Counted from the stretch's first letter, positions 34,560 to 44,118 are shown. The stretch is 64,000 nucleotides of DNA from RPQJ01 sp963732415 (GCA_963732415.1 CAVSZK010000015.1:226075-290074); one strand, 5' to 3'. The notes: generated by a model from the letters alone, not told the origin. Numbers and translations: made by a program.

Positions 34560-36230
34560 GTGAAACGATTTGTCGCGATCCTGCTGCTCGCATTTGTCTG
34601 CCTGACATCCGAGGCATACGCGCAGTCGCCGGCGGCGTCATCTTCCTCGGTGCGCGAGGCCATCCGCGAGCGCGTTGATCGCCTGCGCTACGACGCCGAT
34701 CCGGGCGCACTGCTGCCCATGGTGCGCGGTGCCCGGATCGTGCTAAGCGACGGTGTTGCACGTTATTACGAGTCTTCGCAGTTCGAGCCACAATGGCAGG
34801 ACCCGGCACGCCTCGACGCTCTCGTCGCCGCCGTCGCGGAACTCAAGTACGACGGGCTCGAGCCCCTCGACTACCACATTGCAGAGTTGCAGGCGTTCCG
34901 CACCGAGCTGCGCGGTGGCAACGTCCTGCCGCCGACCGAGCAGGCGGATCTCGACCTGCTGGCGACTGACTCGATGATTCTCGCGCTCTACCACCTCTAC
35001 TTCGGCAAGGCGGACCCGGAGAAGCTCAGCACCGAGTGGAACTTCCCGCCGCGCCCACTCGACGTGCAGAGCGCCACCGAGAGATTGAGGGAAGCCATCG
35101 CTGCCGGCGCGATCCGTGAATCGTTCGAGCGGGCCCGGCCACAGAACCCCTGGTACCAGCGCGGCCGCGACCGGTTGCGGGAGTACTACGCGCTTCGGGA
35201 TGCGGGCGGCTGGGAGACGATTGCTGCAGGACCGGTGCTGCGACTGGGGGACAGCGATCCGCGGGTACCGGCCCTGCGGCAACGCCTTGCAGTGACCGGA
35301 GACTTCAAGGCGCCGCTGACTGCTGATGACACGGGCTACGACGCCGAACTCGAGGTCGCCGTTAAGAGCTTCCAGGACCGCCACGGGATCACCGCGGACG
35401 GGATCGTCGGCGCCGGTACGCTGGCCGCTCTGAACGTTCCAATCTCAGCGCGCATCGACCAGATCCGCGTCAACATGGAGCGCGCCCGCTGGGTGATGCA
35501 CGAACTCAAGGGGGACTTCGTGCTGGTGGACGTAGCGGCCTTTAAGGTCTCCTGGTTTCGCGACGACGAACCCGTGTGGGCTTCGAAAGTCATCGTCGGC
35601 CGCCCGTACCGCGAGACGCCGATCTTCAAGTCGCTGATCACCTACGTGGTATTCAACCCGACCTGGACCATCCCGCCAGGCATCCTTGTAAAGGACAAGC
35701 TGCCCATCCTGAAGAAGGACCCTGGCTACCTGAAGCGCAACCACATCCGCGTCATCGATTCGAAAGGTCGCGAGGTCGATCCGTCTTCAGTCAACTGGAA
35801 GGCCTACGGTTCCGGCCGGCTGCCGCCCTATCAGCTGCGACAGGACCCGGGCGACGACAACGCGCTCGGACTGGTCAAGATCATGTTTCCGAACCGGTAC
35901 TCGGTGTACCTGCACGACACGCCGACCAAGGCGCTGTTCGACAGGGACGAACGCACGTTCAGCTCGGGGTGCATCCGTGTGCAGAAGGCTTTCGAGCTGG
36001 CGGAACTGGTGCTGAACGATCCGGTGCGCTGGAACTCTGTTGCCATCGCGGACGTCGTGGCGTCGAAGACGACGAAGACCGTCAATCTCGCGACTCCCGT
36101 ACCGGTGCTGATCCTCTACTGGACCGCACAGCCGACGACCGACGGGCGGGTGATCTTCCAGAACGACGTGTACGGACGCGACCCACCGACGCTTGCGGCG
36201 CTGGACCGTCCGCTACAGCCGGAACGATAA
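34560..36230 (+). CDS. YcbB-like L,D-transpeptidase
   Basis: A 556-residue periplasmic enzyme that makes 3-3 crosslinks in peptidoglycan or attaches proteins to it. GTG at 34560 begins a signal peptide (about 1-22, ending AYAQ). An N-terminal scaffold domain (about 50-200) precedes a peptidoglycan-binding domain (PRVPALRQRLAVTGDF ... FQDRHGITADGIVGAGTLAAL) and the YkuD catalytic domain with VYLHDTP and the nucleophile in FSSGCIRVQ (Cys, about residue 473). Length and order match LdtD (YcbB). Confidence 0.92.
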   Translation: MKRFVAILLLAFVCLTSEAYAQSPAASSSSVREAIRERVDRLRYDADPGALLPMVRGARIVLSDGVARYYESSQFEPQWQDPARLDALVAAVAELKYDGLEPLDYHIAELQAFRTELRGGNVLPPTEQADLDLLATDSMILALYHLYFGKADPEKLSTEWNFPPRPLDVQSATERLREAIAAGAIRESFERARPQNPWYQRGRDRLREYYALRDAGGWETIAAGPVLRLGDSDPRVPALRQRLAVTGDFKAPLTADDTGYDAELEVAVKSFQDRHGITADGIVGAGTLAALNVPISARIDQIRVNMERARWVMHELKGDFVLVDVAAFKVSWFRDDEPVWASKVIVGRPYRETPIFKSLITYVVFNPTWTIPPGILVKDKLPILKKDPGYLKRNHIRVIDSKGREVDPSSVNWKAYGSGRLPPYQLRQDPGDDNALGLVKIMFPNRYSVYLHDTPTKALFDRDERTFSSGCIRVQKAFELAELVLNDPVRWNSVAIADVVASKTTKTVNLATPVPVLILYWTAQPTTDGRVIFQNDVYGRDPPTLAALDRPLQPER

Positions 36231-36260
36231 GCCCGCGGCGGTCCGCCCGCATCCGCGGGC
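36231..36260. terminator. hairpin after the L,D-transpeptidase gene
   Basis: GCCCGCGG (36231-36238) pairs perfectly with CCGCGGGC (36253-36260) directly after the TAA stop, in the 44-bp gap between convergent genes. No T run follows, so it may mark a transcript end without being a classic terminator. Confidence 0.35.
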
Positions 36261-36274
36261 CACCGCGCGCTGCG

Positions 36275-36763
36275 TCAGCCGTGGTGGTGGTGCCCGCCGG
36301 GGCCGTGCACGTGTCCGTGCTCGAGTTCCTCCTGCGTGGCATCGCGCACGTCGGCGACCTCCACGTCGAAGTGGAGCACTTCGCCTGCGAGCGGGTGATT
36401 GCCGTCCACGGTCACCATGTCGCCGGCGATGCGTGAGACAGTCACCACGCGTGCATGCCCTTGCGACGTCTGCGCATGGAACTGCATGCCGGGCTTCAGG
36501 TCGGCGCCGCCGAACTGCCGGCGCGGAACCTGCTGCACCAGCGCGTCGTCGCGCACGCCGTAGCCATCGGCCGGCTCGACGCGAACATTGAGCTTGTCGC
36601 CGGCCTGCTTGCCGTTCAACGCGCTCTCGAGACCCGAGATGATGTTGCCCTGGCCGTGCAGGTAGGCAAGCGGCTCGCCGCCGGTGGAACTGTCGAGCAC
36701 CTTGCCGGCCTCGTCAGTGAGCGTGTAGTGGATGAGGACGACCTTGTCCTGTTCGATGTTCAT
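36275..36763 (-). CDS. slyD: FKBP-type peptidyl-prolyl isomerase SlyD
   Basis: A 162-residue SlyD. The FKBP domain has IHYTLTDEAGKVLDSS, the insert-in-flap domain (about 70-125, DALVQQVPRRQF) and the returning FDVEVADVRDAT strand. The C-terminal tail is His-rich (HGHVHGPGGHHHHG), matching the metal-binding tail that hands nickel to hydrogenase or urease factors in other species, though no such enzyme is in this window. A cytosolic folding helper. Start ATG at 36763 follows a GGGGGG stretch. Confidence 0.93.
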   Translation of the reverse strand: MNIEQDKVVLIHYTLTDEAGKVLDSSTGGEPLAYLHGQGNIISGLESALNGKQAGDKLNVRVEPADGYGVRDDALVQQVPRRQFGGADLKPGMQFHAQTSQGHARVVTVSRIAGDMVTVDGNHPLAGEVLHFDVEVADVRDATQEELEHGHVHGPGGHHHHG

Positions 36764-36777
36764 GATGATCCCCCCTT

Positions 36778-37194
36778 CTAGACGGCGCGGCCGTCGTTCA
36801 GGCGCAGCCAGCCGCGGGCAACGCGATAGATGATCCAGATGCCGACGACGAACGCACCGAGGATCCAGGTCACGATACCAAGACCCATCAGCAGAACCAG
36901 CGGCGCCGAGAAGAGCCCGATGAGCAGGAAGGCCAGCAATGCGAACCAGAATGTTCGCAGCTGCCAGCTGAAGTGCGACTCGAGCCAGGTGCCGCGGGCG
37001 TCGTCACGCTTCACGTAGTTCATGACCACGGCGATAATCGACGGAATGCCGAAAACGAACTGCGTGACGATCGCAGCGCCGGTGAACACGCCCATCAGCG
37101 CGCTCGCGGCGTGCAGCGCATACATCCAGTGCGTGTAACTGATGAGCGAAGGCGGGGGTCCTGCGGGCGCGGCGCCCGGTGTGGCATCGGTCAT
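36778..37194 (-). CDS. DUF4870-like membrane protein
   Basis: A 138-residue protein with three membrane helices: ALHAASALMGVFTGAAIVTQ, FWFALLAFLLIGLFSAPLVLLMG (read in parts) and ILGAFVVGIWIIYRVARG. The loop VMNYVKRDDARGTWLESHFSWQLRTFW, seen as YVKRDDARGTWLESH, is the region shared with short proteobacterial membrane proteins of DUF4870 type. Function unknown. It is 14 bp upstream of slyD on the same strand, so they may be co-expressed. Confidence 0.65.
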   Translation of the reverse strand: MTDATPGAAPAGPPPSLISYTHWMYALHAASALMGVFTGAAIVTQFVFGIPSIIAVVMNYVKRDDARGTWLESHFSWQLRTFWFALLAFLLIGLFSAPLVLLMGLGIVTWILGAFVVGIWIIYRVARGWLRLNDGRAV

Positions 37195-37411
37195 GAATTG
37201 TTCCTTGCTGTTCGGTGGACGAGGCCAGCCCGTGTGCCTCGGCCGGCAGATTGCCCGGGCAGTATCTCAAATTGGGCGGCAGGCGTAACCCGCTGCGCGG
37301 GCGAACAGCCGTACGATCCAGTCCACAAGGTCGCTCCGCCCTGCCCGAAGCCGGGTTAAGCTACTGCCCCGCTGGCGAATCCGCGGAAAATCCAGGTGAG
37401 GTCTCACAGGC

Positions 37412-39229
37412 ATGGCTGACGTCTTCGTTTCCTACGCCCGCAGCGACAAGGCGCGGGTCGCGCCGCTGGTGGCGGCGTTAGAGGCGCAGGGCTGGTCGGT
37501 GTGGTGGGACCCCGACATCGCGGCCGGGCAGGAATTTGATCGCCAGATCGCCGCGGAACTCAAGGCCGCCGCCGCCGTGGTCGTGGTCTGGACGCCGAAC
37601 TCGGTGGAATCCCGCTGGGTACGCGGCGAGGCGCGGGATGCCGCCGATCGCGGCGTGCTGGTCCCCGTGCGTTTCGCGAACGCCGAACTGCCGATCGACG
37701 TACGCGCCATCCACACGACCGACCTGGACGGCTGGGGCGACGATTCGGGCAGCCCGCAAGTCCAGGAGCTGCTGCGTGCTCTGGGCGCCATGATCAGTCG
37801 CCATGGCGCGAAGACGCCGGCGGCCGCGAATGCCTCCCCGGCTCCGGGCGCCGCCGCCATGTCGCCGGCTGCCACGCCGTCCACGGCTCCTGCAGCCAAC
37901 TCGATCTGCGTTCTGCCGTTCGCCAACATGAGCGGCGATCCGGAGCAGGAGTACTTCAGTGACGGGATCACCGAGGACATCATCACGGACCTGACCAAGG
38001 TCTCGGCCCTGTCCGTGGTTTCGCGCAATACCGCCTTCACTTTCAAGGGAAAGGCCGTGGCGTTGTCGCAGGTCGCCCGGCAACTCAGCGTGAACCATGT
38101 TCTGGAGGGCAGCGTACGCAAGTCCGGCGGCCGGGTGCGCATCACTGCACAGCTGATCGACGGCGTAAGGGACAGCCAGGTCTGGGCCGAACGCTACGAC
38201 CGGGACTTGAACGACATCTTCGAGCTGCAGGACGAGATCTCGCAGGCGATCGTCAAGGCACTGAAGCTCAAGCTCCTGCCCAGGGAAAAGAAGGCCATCG
38301 AGCAGCGCGGCACGGACAATGTAGAGGCCTACAACCTCTACCTGATGGCGCGCCAGTACTACATTGCCGGCAACGTCGGCGACGTCAGGCGGGACGAAGC
38401 GATAATTCGAATGTGCAACCGCGCAACCGAAATCGACCCTGACTACGCTCGAGCCTGGGCACTGATGGCCCTCGGTCAGATGGCTCTGCGTTTCGACCAT
38501 GGTGGCAGAGGCGACGGTGGCCTGGCCGCTGCAGAGCGGGCCCTCGCACTGGACGCCAACCTGGCCGAGGCGCATGCCGTCAAGGCCAGCTACTTCGGGG
38601 AGAACAGCAAGCACGAAGAGGCGTCCGCTGAGATCAGTATTGCGCTGCGCCTGGACCCTGAGTCCCACGAGGTCAACACTTCGGCGGCATTTGTCTTCTT
38701 CCGGCAGCACCGGCTTGACGAGGCCATTCGCTATTGGGAAAAGGCAACCACGCTCATGGAGACCGACGCGCATTCGCCGTGCATGTTGATCACCTGCTAT
38801 ATCGCGGTTGGCAATCGCCAGGACGCCCTGCGCGTGGCGCAGATCACCGTCTCCAGGGCAGAAAAGACCCTGGCGCAGGATGCAAAGAACGGGTCAGCGA
38901 TGGGATACGGCGTGAGCGGGCTTGTAACCCTCGGCCAGGTGGAGCGCGCCAAGGAATGGATCAATCGCGCGCTGCTGATCGATCCGGACAACATGAACAT
39001 GCGGTACAACTTCGCGTGCGCGCTCGGCGCGTTTGCGAACGAGGTGGATTCGGCGCTCGACCTGCTCGGTCCCGCGTTTGAGAGAATTCCAATCGGCTTC
39101 CTCAATCACGCCAAGGTGGATCCGGACCTCGATCCTTTACGCGAAGACCCGCGCTTCCAGGCGATGATCGCGGCAGCCGAGGCCCGTCTCGCGGCGACGG
39201 CCGATTCAGGGACACAAGCCCATGGCTGA
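37412..39229 (+). CDS. TIR - TolB-like - TPR protein (copy 1)
   Basis: A 605-residue multidomain protein: TIR domain at 1-130 (ADVFVSYARSDKARVAPLV; WWDPDI; VVVVWTPNSVESRWVRGEA, with Glu73 in the place of the catalytic Glu of NAD-cleaving TIRs), a linker of Ala/Pro (130-165), a TolB-like domain (165-285, ICVLPFANMSGDPEQEYFSDG) and TPR repeats to the end (AEAHAVKASY, DPESHEV). Bacterial TIRs may hydrolyse NAD in defence or act as protein adaptors; many TIR-TPR proteins are uncharacterised signalling proteins. AGGTGAGG lies upstream of the start. The stop overlaps the second copy by 8 bp. Confidence 0.85.
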   Translation: MADVFVSYARSDKARVAPLVAALEAQGWSVWWDPDIAAGQEFDRQIAAELKAAAAVVVVWTPNSVESRWVRGEARDAADRGVLVPVRFANAELPIDVRAIHTTDLDGWGDDSGSPQVQELLRALGAMISRHGAKTPAAANASPAPGAAAMSPAATPSTAPAANSICVLPFANMSGDPEQEYFSDGITEDIITDLTKVSALSVVSRNTAFTFKGKAVALSQVARQLSVNHVLEGSVRKSGGRVRITAQLIDGVRDSQVWAERYDRDLNDIFELQDEISQAIVKALKLKLLPREKKAIEQRGTDNVEAYNLYLMARQYYIAGNVGDVRRDEAIIRMCNRATEIDPDYARAWALMALGQMALRFDHGGRGDGGLAAAERALALDANLAEAHAVKASYFGENSKHEEASAEISIALRLDPESHEVNTSAAFVFFRQHRLDEAIRYWEKATTLMETDAHSPCMLITCYIAVGNRQDALRVAQITVSRAEKTLAQDAKNGSAMGYGVSGLVTLGQVERAKEWINRALLIDPDNMNMRYNFACALGAFANEVDSALDLLGPAFERIPIGFLNHAKVDPDLDPLREDPRFQAMIAAAEARLAATADSGTQAHG

Positions 39230-41009
39230 CGTCTTCGTTTCCTACGCCCGCAGCGACAAGGCGCGGGTCGCGCCGCTGGTGGCAGCGATCGAGGCGCAGG
39301 GCTGGTCGGTGTGGTGGGACCCCGCGATCGACGCCGGTCAGCAGTTCGACGACCAGATCGAGGCGGAACTGAAAGCCGCCAGAGCCGTGCTCGTGGTCTG
39401 GACCCCGACCTCGGCGACATCGCGCTGGGTACGGGGCGAGGCCCGCGAGGCGGCGGACCGCGGCACGCTGGTCCCGGTGAGATTCGACAGCGCCATCCTG
39501 CCGATGGACGTGCGGGCCATACATACGACCGAGCTCGACGGTTGGAATGAGGACACTGCCAGCGCGCAGTTCCAGTCCTTGCTGCGCGCGCTCACGGCAA
39601 TGATTGCGCGCAACGGCGCCACTCGAGTCGGGGGCGCGGTCGAGAGTCCCGCCCCACGCATTGACGAGCCTGCTTCGCGCCTCGCGATCTGCGTGCTGCC
39701 CTTCGCGAACATGAGTGGTGACGTCGAGCAGGAGTATTTCTCCGACGGCATCAGCGAGGACATCATCACGGACCTGAGCAAGGTCTCGGCGCTGGCGGTG
39801 GCTTCCCGTAACAGTGCCTTCCTGTACAAGGGCTTGAAGGTCGACGTGCCCAAGGTCGCGCGCGAACTGAAAGTGAGCCACGTGCTCGAAGGCAGCGTTC
39901 GCAGGGCCGGTGGACGAGTGCGGATCACCGCGCAGCTCGTGGACGGCGCGAGCAACGACAGCATCTGGGCAGAACGATATGACCGTGACCTGAACGACAT
40001 CTTCAGCCTGCAGGACGAGATCTCGCAGGCCATCGTCAAGGCGCTGAAACTGAAGCTGCTGCCGGAGGAGAAGAAGGCGATCGAGCAGCGTGGCACCGAG
40101 AATGTCGATGCCTACAACCTTTACTTGATGGCACGCCGGAACTACGCCACTGGAATCGAGAGCGACCCCCGACGTGCCGAAGCAAGCATTCGCCTTTGCA
40201 GCCGCGCAACGCAGATCGATCCGAACTATTCGCGCGCCTGGGCACTGATGGCCCTTGGGCAGATGCTGTTGCGCTTCAGTCATGGCAGGAGCGGCGATGA
40301 CGGCATGACGGCCGCAGAACGCGCGCTTTCGCTGGATTCGAACCTGGCCGAGGCGCATGCGGTAAAGGCCAGGATACTTTCCCAGTATGGCCGCAATGAC
40401 GAAGCGTCCGCTGAGCTCGACGTAGCTCTCCGCCTGGATCCCGAGTCCTACGAAGTGAACAAGTCGGTCGCGTACCTGAGGGTGCGGCAGCGTCGCATGG
40501 GCGACGCCATTCCCTATTACGAAAAAGCGATGGCCTTGATGGTGACCGACGTCAATTCGCCGGCAATGTTGATCACCTGCTACTCCGCCACAGGCAATGT
40601 GAACGATGCGCAGCGGGCGGCCCGGATCACGCTGGCTCGCGCCGAGACAATTCTCGCGCAGGACGACAACAACGGTTCGGCCATGGGCTATGGAGTGTCA
40701 GCGCTCTCAGTCCTCGGGGATGTCGAGCGCGCGAAGGAGTGGATCAATCGCGCGCTGCTGATCGATCCAGACAACATGAACATGCGCTACAACTTCGCCT
40801 GTGCGCTCACGATTTCAAAAGAGACCGAAGCCGCGATCGAACTGCTCGGTCCGGTTTTTGAGACCGCATACATCAACAGGCTGAATCACGCCAAGGTCGA
40901 TCCGGATCTCGATCCACTGCGCGGTGACCCGCGCTTCCAGGCGATGATCGCAGCAGCGGAGGCGCGTCTCGCGACGACGTCCGAGGCGAATGGCCAACCT
41001 GCCTCATAG
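39222..41009 (+). CDS. TIR - TolB-like - TPR protein (copy 2)
   Basis: A 595-residue paralogue of the preceding gene with the same order: TIR (1-130, Glu73 conserved in RWVRGEA), TolB-like (about 155-275, ICVLPFANMSGDVEQEYFSDG) and TPRs. The ATGGCTGA start sequence overlaps the upstream stop by 8 bp, so translation is coupled. The first 62 nt are identical to copy 1 while later parts differ, suggesting duplication with local gene conversion. No partner effector or regulator is next to the pair; the following nitroreductase is convergent. Confidence 0.85.
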   Translation: MADVFVSYARSDKARVAPLVAAIEAQGWSVWWDPAIDAGQQFDDQIEAELKAARAVLVVWTPTSATSRWVRGEAREAADRGTLVPVRFDSAILPMDVRAIHTTELDGWNEDTASAQFQSLLRALTAMIARNGATRVGGAVESPAPRIDEPASRLAICVLPFANMSGDVEQEYFSDGISEDIITDLSKVSALAVASRNSAFLYKGLKVDVPKVARELKVSHVLEGSVRRAGGRVRITAQLVDGASNDSIWAERYDRDLNDIFSLQDEISQAIVKALKLKLLPEEKKAIEQRGTENVDAYNLYLMARRNYATGIESDPRRAEASIRLCSRATQIDPNYSRAWALMALGQMLLRFSHGRSGDDGMTAAERALSLDSNLAEAHAVKARILSQYGRNDEASAELDVALRLDPESYEVNKSVAYLRVRQRRMGDAIPYYEKAMALMVTDVNSPAMLITCYSATGNVNDAQRAARITLARAETILAQDDNNGSAMGYGVSALSVLGDVERAKEWINRALLIDPDNMNMRYNFACALTISKETEAAIELLGPVFETAYINRLNHAKVDPDLDPLRGDPRFQAMIAAAEARLATTSEANGQPAS

Positions 41010-41016
41010 CGACGCA

Positions 41017-41736
41017 CTAGCCAACTGAGCCTCGGCCACGAGGTGGAACACGGTCGCCTGAGGGCGGCAGAAAAGTGGCGATCTCGCCTAGCGGCTTTCG
41101 CGTAATGTCCGGCACGCGCGCGTCGGCGCCAGGATAGCCGACCACCAGCAGCAGGAACGGGCGTTCGATGTCCTTCGGGCGACCGAGAATCTCGGTCAGG
41201 AACCCCATCGGGCTCGGTGTGTGCGTGAGCGAGGCGAGGCCCGCTGCGTGCACTGCCGCGATCAGGAATCCGGTGGCAATGCCGACCGATTCGTCGGTGT
41301 AGTAGTGCTTCAGCTTGCGGCCGTCCGGCAACCGGGTGAATCGTCGCAGGAACACGGCGATCAGCCACGGCGCCGTCTCCAGGTACGGCTTGTGCTCGTC
41401 AGTGCCCAGCGGGCGCAATGCGTCCAGCCATTCCTGCGGCGCCCGCTCCTGATAGAACCTGCGCTCCTCCCCCTCGGCCGCTGCACGTATGCGCGACTTT
41501 AGCGCCGGGTCCGAAATCGCGACGAAATGCCACGGCTGCTGGTGCGCCCCACTCGGCGCCGACCCGGCCGCAAGCAGGCATTTCTCGATGACGGAGCGCG
41601 GCACGGGACGATCCGAGAACTGCCGCACCGTGCGCCGCCGCTGCAGGTGTGCCTCGAACGCGTCGACGCGCTGTTGCATGACCTCGGGGGACAACTCCTC
41701 CCGTTCGGCAAGTGGCACGAATCCCGGTTCGTTCAT
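41017..41736 (-). CDS. nitroreductase-family flavoprotein
   Basis: A 239-residue nitroreductase-fold oxidoreductase. ATG at 41736 (MNEPGFVPL) follows a GGGGG site; an upstream in-frame extension is possible. FMN-site features: RRRTVRQFSDRPVPRSVIEKCL, AAGSAPSGAHQQPWHFVAI (phosphate and base contact) and SVGIATGFLIAAVHAAGL, plus PFLLLVVGYPGADARVPD at the end, as in BluB/iodotyrosine-deiodinase-like members. Substrate unknown. It is convergent with the TIR pair, with 7 bp between stops. Confidence 0.87.
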   Translation of the reverse strand: MNEPGFVPLAEREELSPEVMQQRVDAFEAHLQRRRTVRQFSDRPVPRSVIEKCLLAAGSAPSGAHQQPWHFVAISDPALKSRIRAAAEGEERRFYQERAPQEWLDALRPLGTDEHKPYLETAPWLIAVFLRRFTRLPDGRKLKHYYTDESVGIATGFLIAAVHAAGLASLTHTPSPMGFLTEILGRPKDIERPFLLLVVGYPGADARVPDITRKPLGEIATFLPPSGDRVPPRGRGSVG

Positions 41737-41811
41737 GTTGAGGCTGCCCCCTTCCCGGCGACTGCGTGTCGTCTGCTGCAACGAAATCCTTTTGCTGCGG
41801 GGTGCCGGGGT

Positions 41812-42483
41812 CTAGCCGGCGCCCTGGAACCTGGCGCGCATCGCGGCGATGAATCCCGGCATGCCCGCATCCCGGGTCGTCGCGATCGACTTCGCGTGCG
41901 GATTCTCCCCGAGTTGCAGCAGCAGCGCTTGCGCGGCCGGCATGTCGCGCAGCAGGTCGAGACCGAAGAGCTGCTTGGCGACCCCCGCCGCGAGGTCCAC
42001 GCTGTAGAGAAACATCACGTCGGCGATCGTGAGCATGTCGCCCGCGACGTATGGCGAAAACTTGCCGTGGCGCTTCAGCGTCGCGAATCCCGCAATCAGG
42101 TCGTCGCGCGACTTCGCCTTGATCGCATCGGGCACCTTGCCGCCGAAGAAGGCCTCGGCGAAGCAGCTGCGCGCTGGCAGCTCGATGTAGATCTCGATTT
42201 CCTTCATGAGCGAGCGCGCCAGCGCTCGGTCGTACGGGTCCGGCGGAAGCAGCGGCTTGCCCTGCCCCGCGTCCTCCAGGTAGTCGAGGATCACGCTGGT
42301 TTCGTTGATATAGCCCCGCGGGGTCTCGAGAAACGGCACTTTGCCGCGCGGACTCTTTGCAAGGAACTCGGTGCCTTGCTCAGGCATCGTCAGCACATAT
42401 TCGAACGGCACGCCTTTCTCGAGCAGCGCGAACGCCACCATGTTGGTGTAGTTGCTGACCGGGAATCCGTGGAGCTTGAGCAT
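41812..42483 (-). CDS. glutathione S-transferase family protein
   Basis: A 223-residue GST. ATG at 42483 (MLKLHGFPVSNYTNMV) with AAGGAA upstream fits the family; an ATG ten codons upstream overlaps the SDR stop as ATGA, so coupled translation from there is possible. The thioredoxin-like domain has SPRGKVPFLETPRGYINETSVI; the C-terminal domain has GDMLTIADVMFLYSVD. Ser10 in FPVSNY is the likely glutathione-activating residue. Substrate unknown. Located directly after the SDR gene, probably an operon. Confidence 0.87.
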   Translation of the reverse strand: MLKLHGFPVSNYTNMVAFALLEKGVPFEYVLTMPEQGTEFLAKSPRGKVPFLETPRGYINETSVILDYLEDAGQGKPLLPPDPYDRALARSLMKEIEIYIELPARSCFAEAFFGGKVPDAIKAKSRDDLIAGFATLKRHGKFSPYVAGDMLTIADVMFLYSVDLAAGVAKQLFGLDLLRDMPAAQALLLQLGENPHAKSIATTRDAGMPGFIAAMRARFQGAG

Positions 42484-42509
42484 TGATTGTTCCTTTGATT
42501 GTCCTGAGT

Positions 42510-43262
42510 TCATGCTGGAATTCGCGAACCGTCCCAGGCGAACACTCCGCCGCTGTCGGCCGGGGTCAACTGATCGATCACCCGCAGCAGGTGTACTGCC
42601 GATTGTGCCGGACTGAATAGCTTTCCAGTTGCGACCCTGCCCTGGAACGGCTTCGACAGGGCGGTGTCAACCGTGCCCGGGTGCAGGCCGACACAGATCG
42701 CCGACGGGGCCCGACGTTTGAGTTCGATCGAAAACGTCTTCAGCAACATGTTCAGTGCTGCCTTTGACGTCCGGTACGAATACCAACCGCCAAGCCGATT
42801 GTCCTCGATGCTGCCGACCCGTGCGGAGATTGAAGCGAAGACCGAGCGACCATGGCGCGGCAGCAGGGGCAGGAAGTGCTTGGCCACCAGCGCCGGACCG
42901 ATCGAATTGACAGCGAACAGCTTCATGAGCCCCTCCGGCCGCAGCTCTTCCCATTGCCGCTCGGGCCGCGCCGCATCGTCGTGCAGCAGTCCGGTAGCGA
43001 CGATCACCAGCCGCACGGCGCCAAGGATCCTCGCCTGCGCTGCCGCGGCCTCGATACTGGCTTCGTCCGTGAGGTCAACGTAACCCGGTACAACCCGTCC
43101 CGCAGTCGCCGACGGCGGCGTTCGCGAAAGACCGAAGAGCAGACCGTAGCGCGAATCGCGCCCCAGTTCCGCCAGCAGCGCCGAACCCAGGCCTCCCGTC
43201 GCGCCGACAACGACGGCAACGTCCTCGGGCGGCGGCGAGTTCGGGGGCTGGACGGTGTGCAT
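42510..43262 (-). CDS. short-chain dehydrogenase/reductase
   Basis: A 250-residue SDR. The cofactor loop is VVVGATGGLGSALLAEL near the N-terminus (TGxxxGxG type), the active-site Ser is in FASISARVGS and the catalytic Tyr/Lys in WYSYRTSKAAL. The C-terminus has VGLHPGTVDTALSKPFQ, a feature of CsgA/YbbO-like SDRs. NAD(P) preference cannot be fixed. It is the first gene of a leftward pair with the GST. Confidence 0.9.
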   Translation of the reverse strand: MHTVQPPNSPPPEDVAVVVGATGGLGSALLAELGRDSRYGLLFGLSRTPPSATAGRVVPGYVDLTDEASIEAAAAQARILGAVRLVIVATGLLHDDAARPERQWEELRPEGLMKLFAVNSIGPALVAKHFLPLLPRHGRSVFASISARVGSIEDNRLGGWYSYRTSKAALNMLLKTFSIELKRRAPSAICVGLHPGTVDTALSKPFQGRVATGKLFSPAQSAVHLLRVIDQLTPADSGGVFAWDGSRIPA

Positions 43263-43456
43263 CGGCGAACCCAGGGCTCCGTGTCAGGCGCCGAGCGCAG
43301 GTGGACCCGGAATATAGTCGCTCGCCGTCCATTGGGAAAATCGGCGGGCAATCCCGGGCGGATCGGCGTCCGGAGGATTGACCAGCGCTGGCAGCGGCGT
43401 ATGTTGGGAACCGTGACCACGGGTTTCCGTGGCCATACCCATCGGAGGTGGCGCCC

Positions 43457-44089
43457 ATGCATGCCGGAACGGACGACTTTCTGGACGAACAGACGAAAGG
43501 CCTCGCGGAGCTCGCCGAGCATTTGCGGACGTCGCGGCTCGCGGCCGCACGCCAGGCCGCGGTGAAGTCCGCGGCACGCATTCGGTCACTCAACGGACGA
43601 GTGCGCGCGCTGGCGCGCTCGGGCGTCAAGCTCACGTCCATATCGCAAGGGACTGTGCAGAGCCTGATCGAGTTGCAGGCCGACATCGTCAATGACGGGT
43701 TGACGGACGCCGCCGCCCAGATCGAGCGCATCGCCTACACCGGAAGTGTTCGGGACCTGGCGCGCGAACAGGCGGAAGTCCTGAAGGCGGCACGCGAGCG
43801 CATCGCGGGTGACCTGACTCGGGCGATGACGATCTTGAGAAAGGCGGCGCAGGACGCCCGCAAGGTCGGCGAGCGGCAGGCGGCACCGAAGGCGGCAAAG
43901 AGGCGCAAGGCTGCGAAGAAGAAGGTGGCAGCGCGCAAGGCCAAGGCCGCAGTCCGCAAGGCAACAGCTGCGACCCGTAAGCCAGCTACCCGCAAGAAGG
44001 TCGCCCGCACGAAAGTAAGGGCGTCGACGCGGAAAGCGAAGGCCAAAGTTCGCAAGACGGCGCGGCGCGGCCGCGCGACCAGGCGCTGA
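43457..44089 (+). CDS. phasin with histone-H1-like Lys/Ala-rich tail
   Basis: A 210-residue protein. ATG at 43457 is chosen over the GTG three codons upstream because GGAGGT lies 7 bp before it. Residues 1-130 resemble a phasin helical domain (LARSGVKLTSISQGTVQSLIELQADIV, read in parts) and match the second phasin at 56278 in that stretch. From about 135 to the end the protein is mostly Lys, Arg, Ala and Thr (KKKVAARKAKAAVRKAT), like PhaF and AlgP, which coat polyhydroxyalkanoate granules and bind nucleoid DNA. No PHA synthase is in the window. Confidence 0.85.
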   Translation: MHAGTDDFLDEQTKGLAELAEHLRTSRLAAARQAAVKSAARIRSLNGRVRALARSGVKLTSISQGTVQSLIELQADIVNDGLTDAAAQIERIAYTGSVRDLAREQAEVLKAARERIAGDLTRAMTILRKAAQDARKVGERQAAPKAAKRRKAAKKKVAARKAKAAVRKATAATRKPATRKKVARTKVRASTRKAKAKVRKTARRGRATRR

Positions 44090-44118
44090 GCGGCGGCACG
44101 GCACGCGATCCGACGAAA

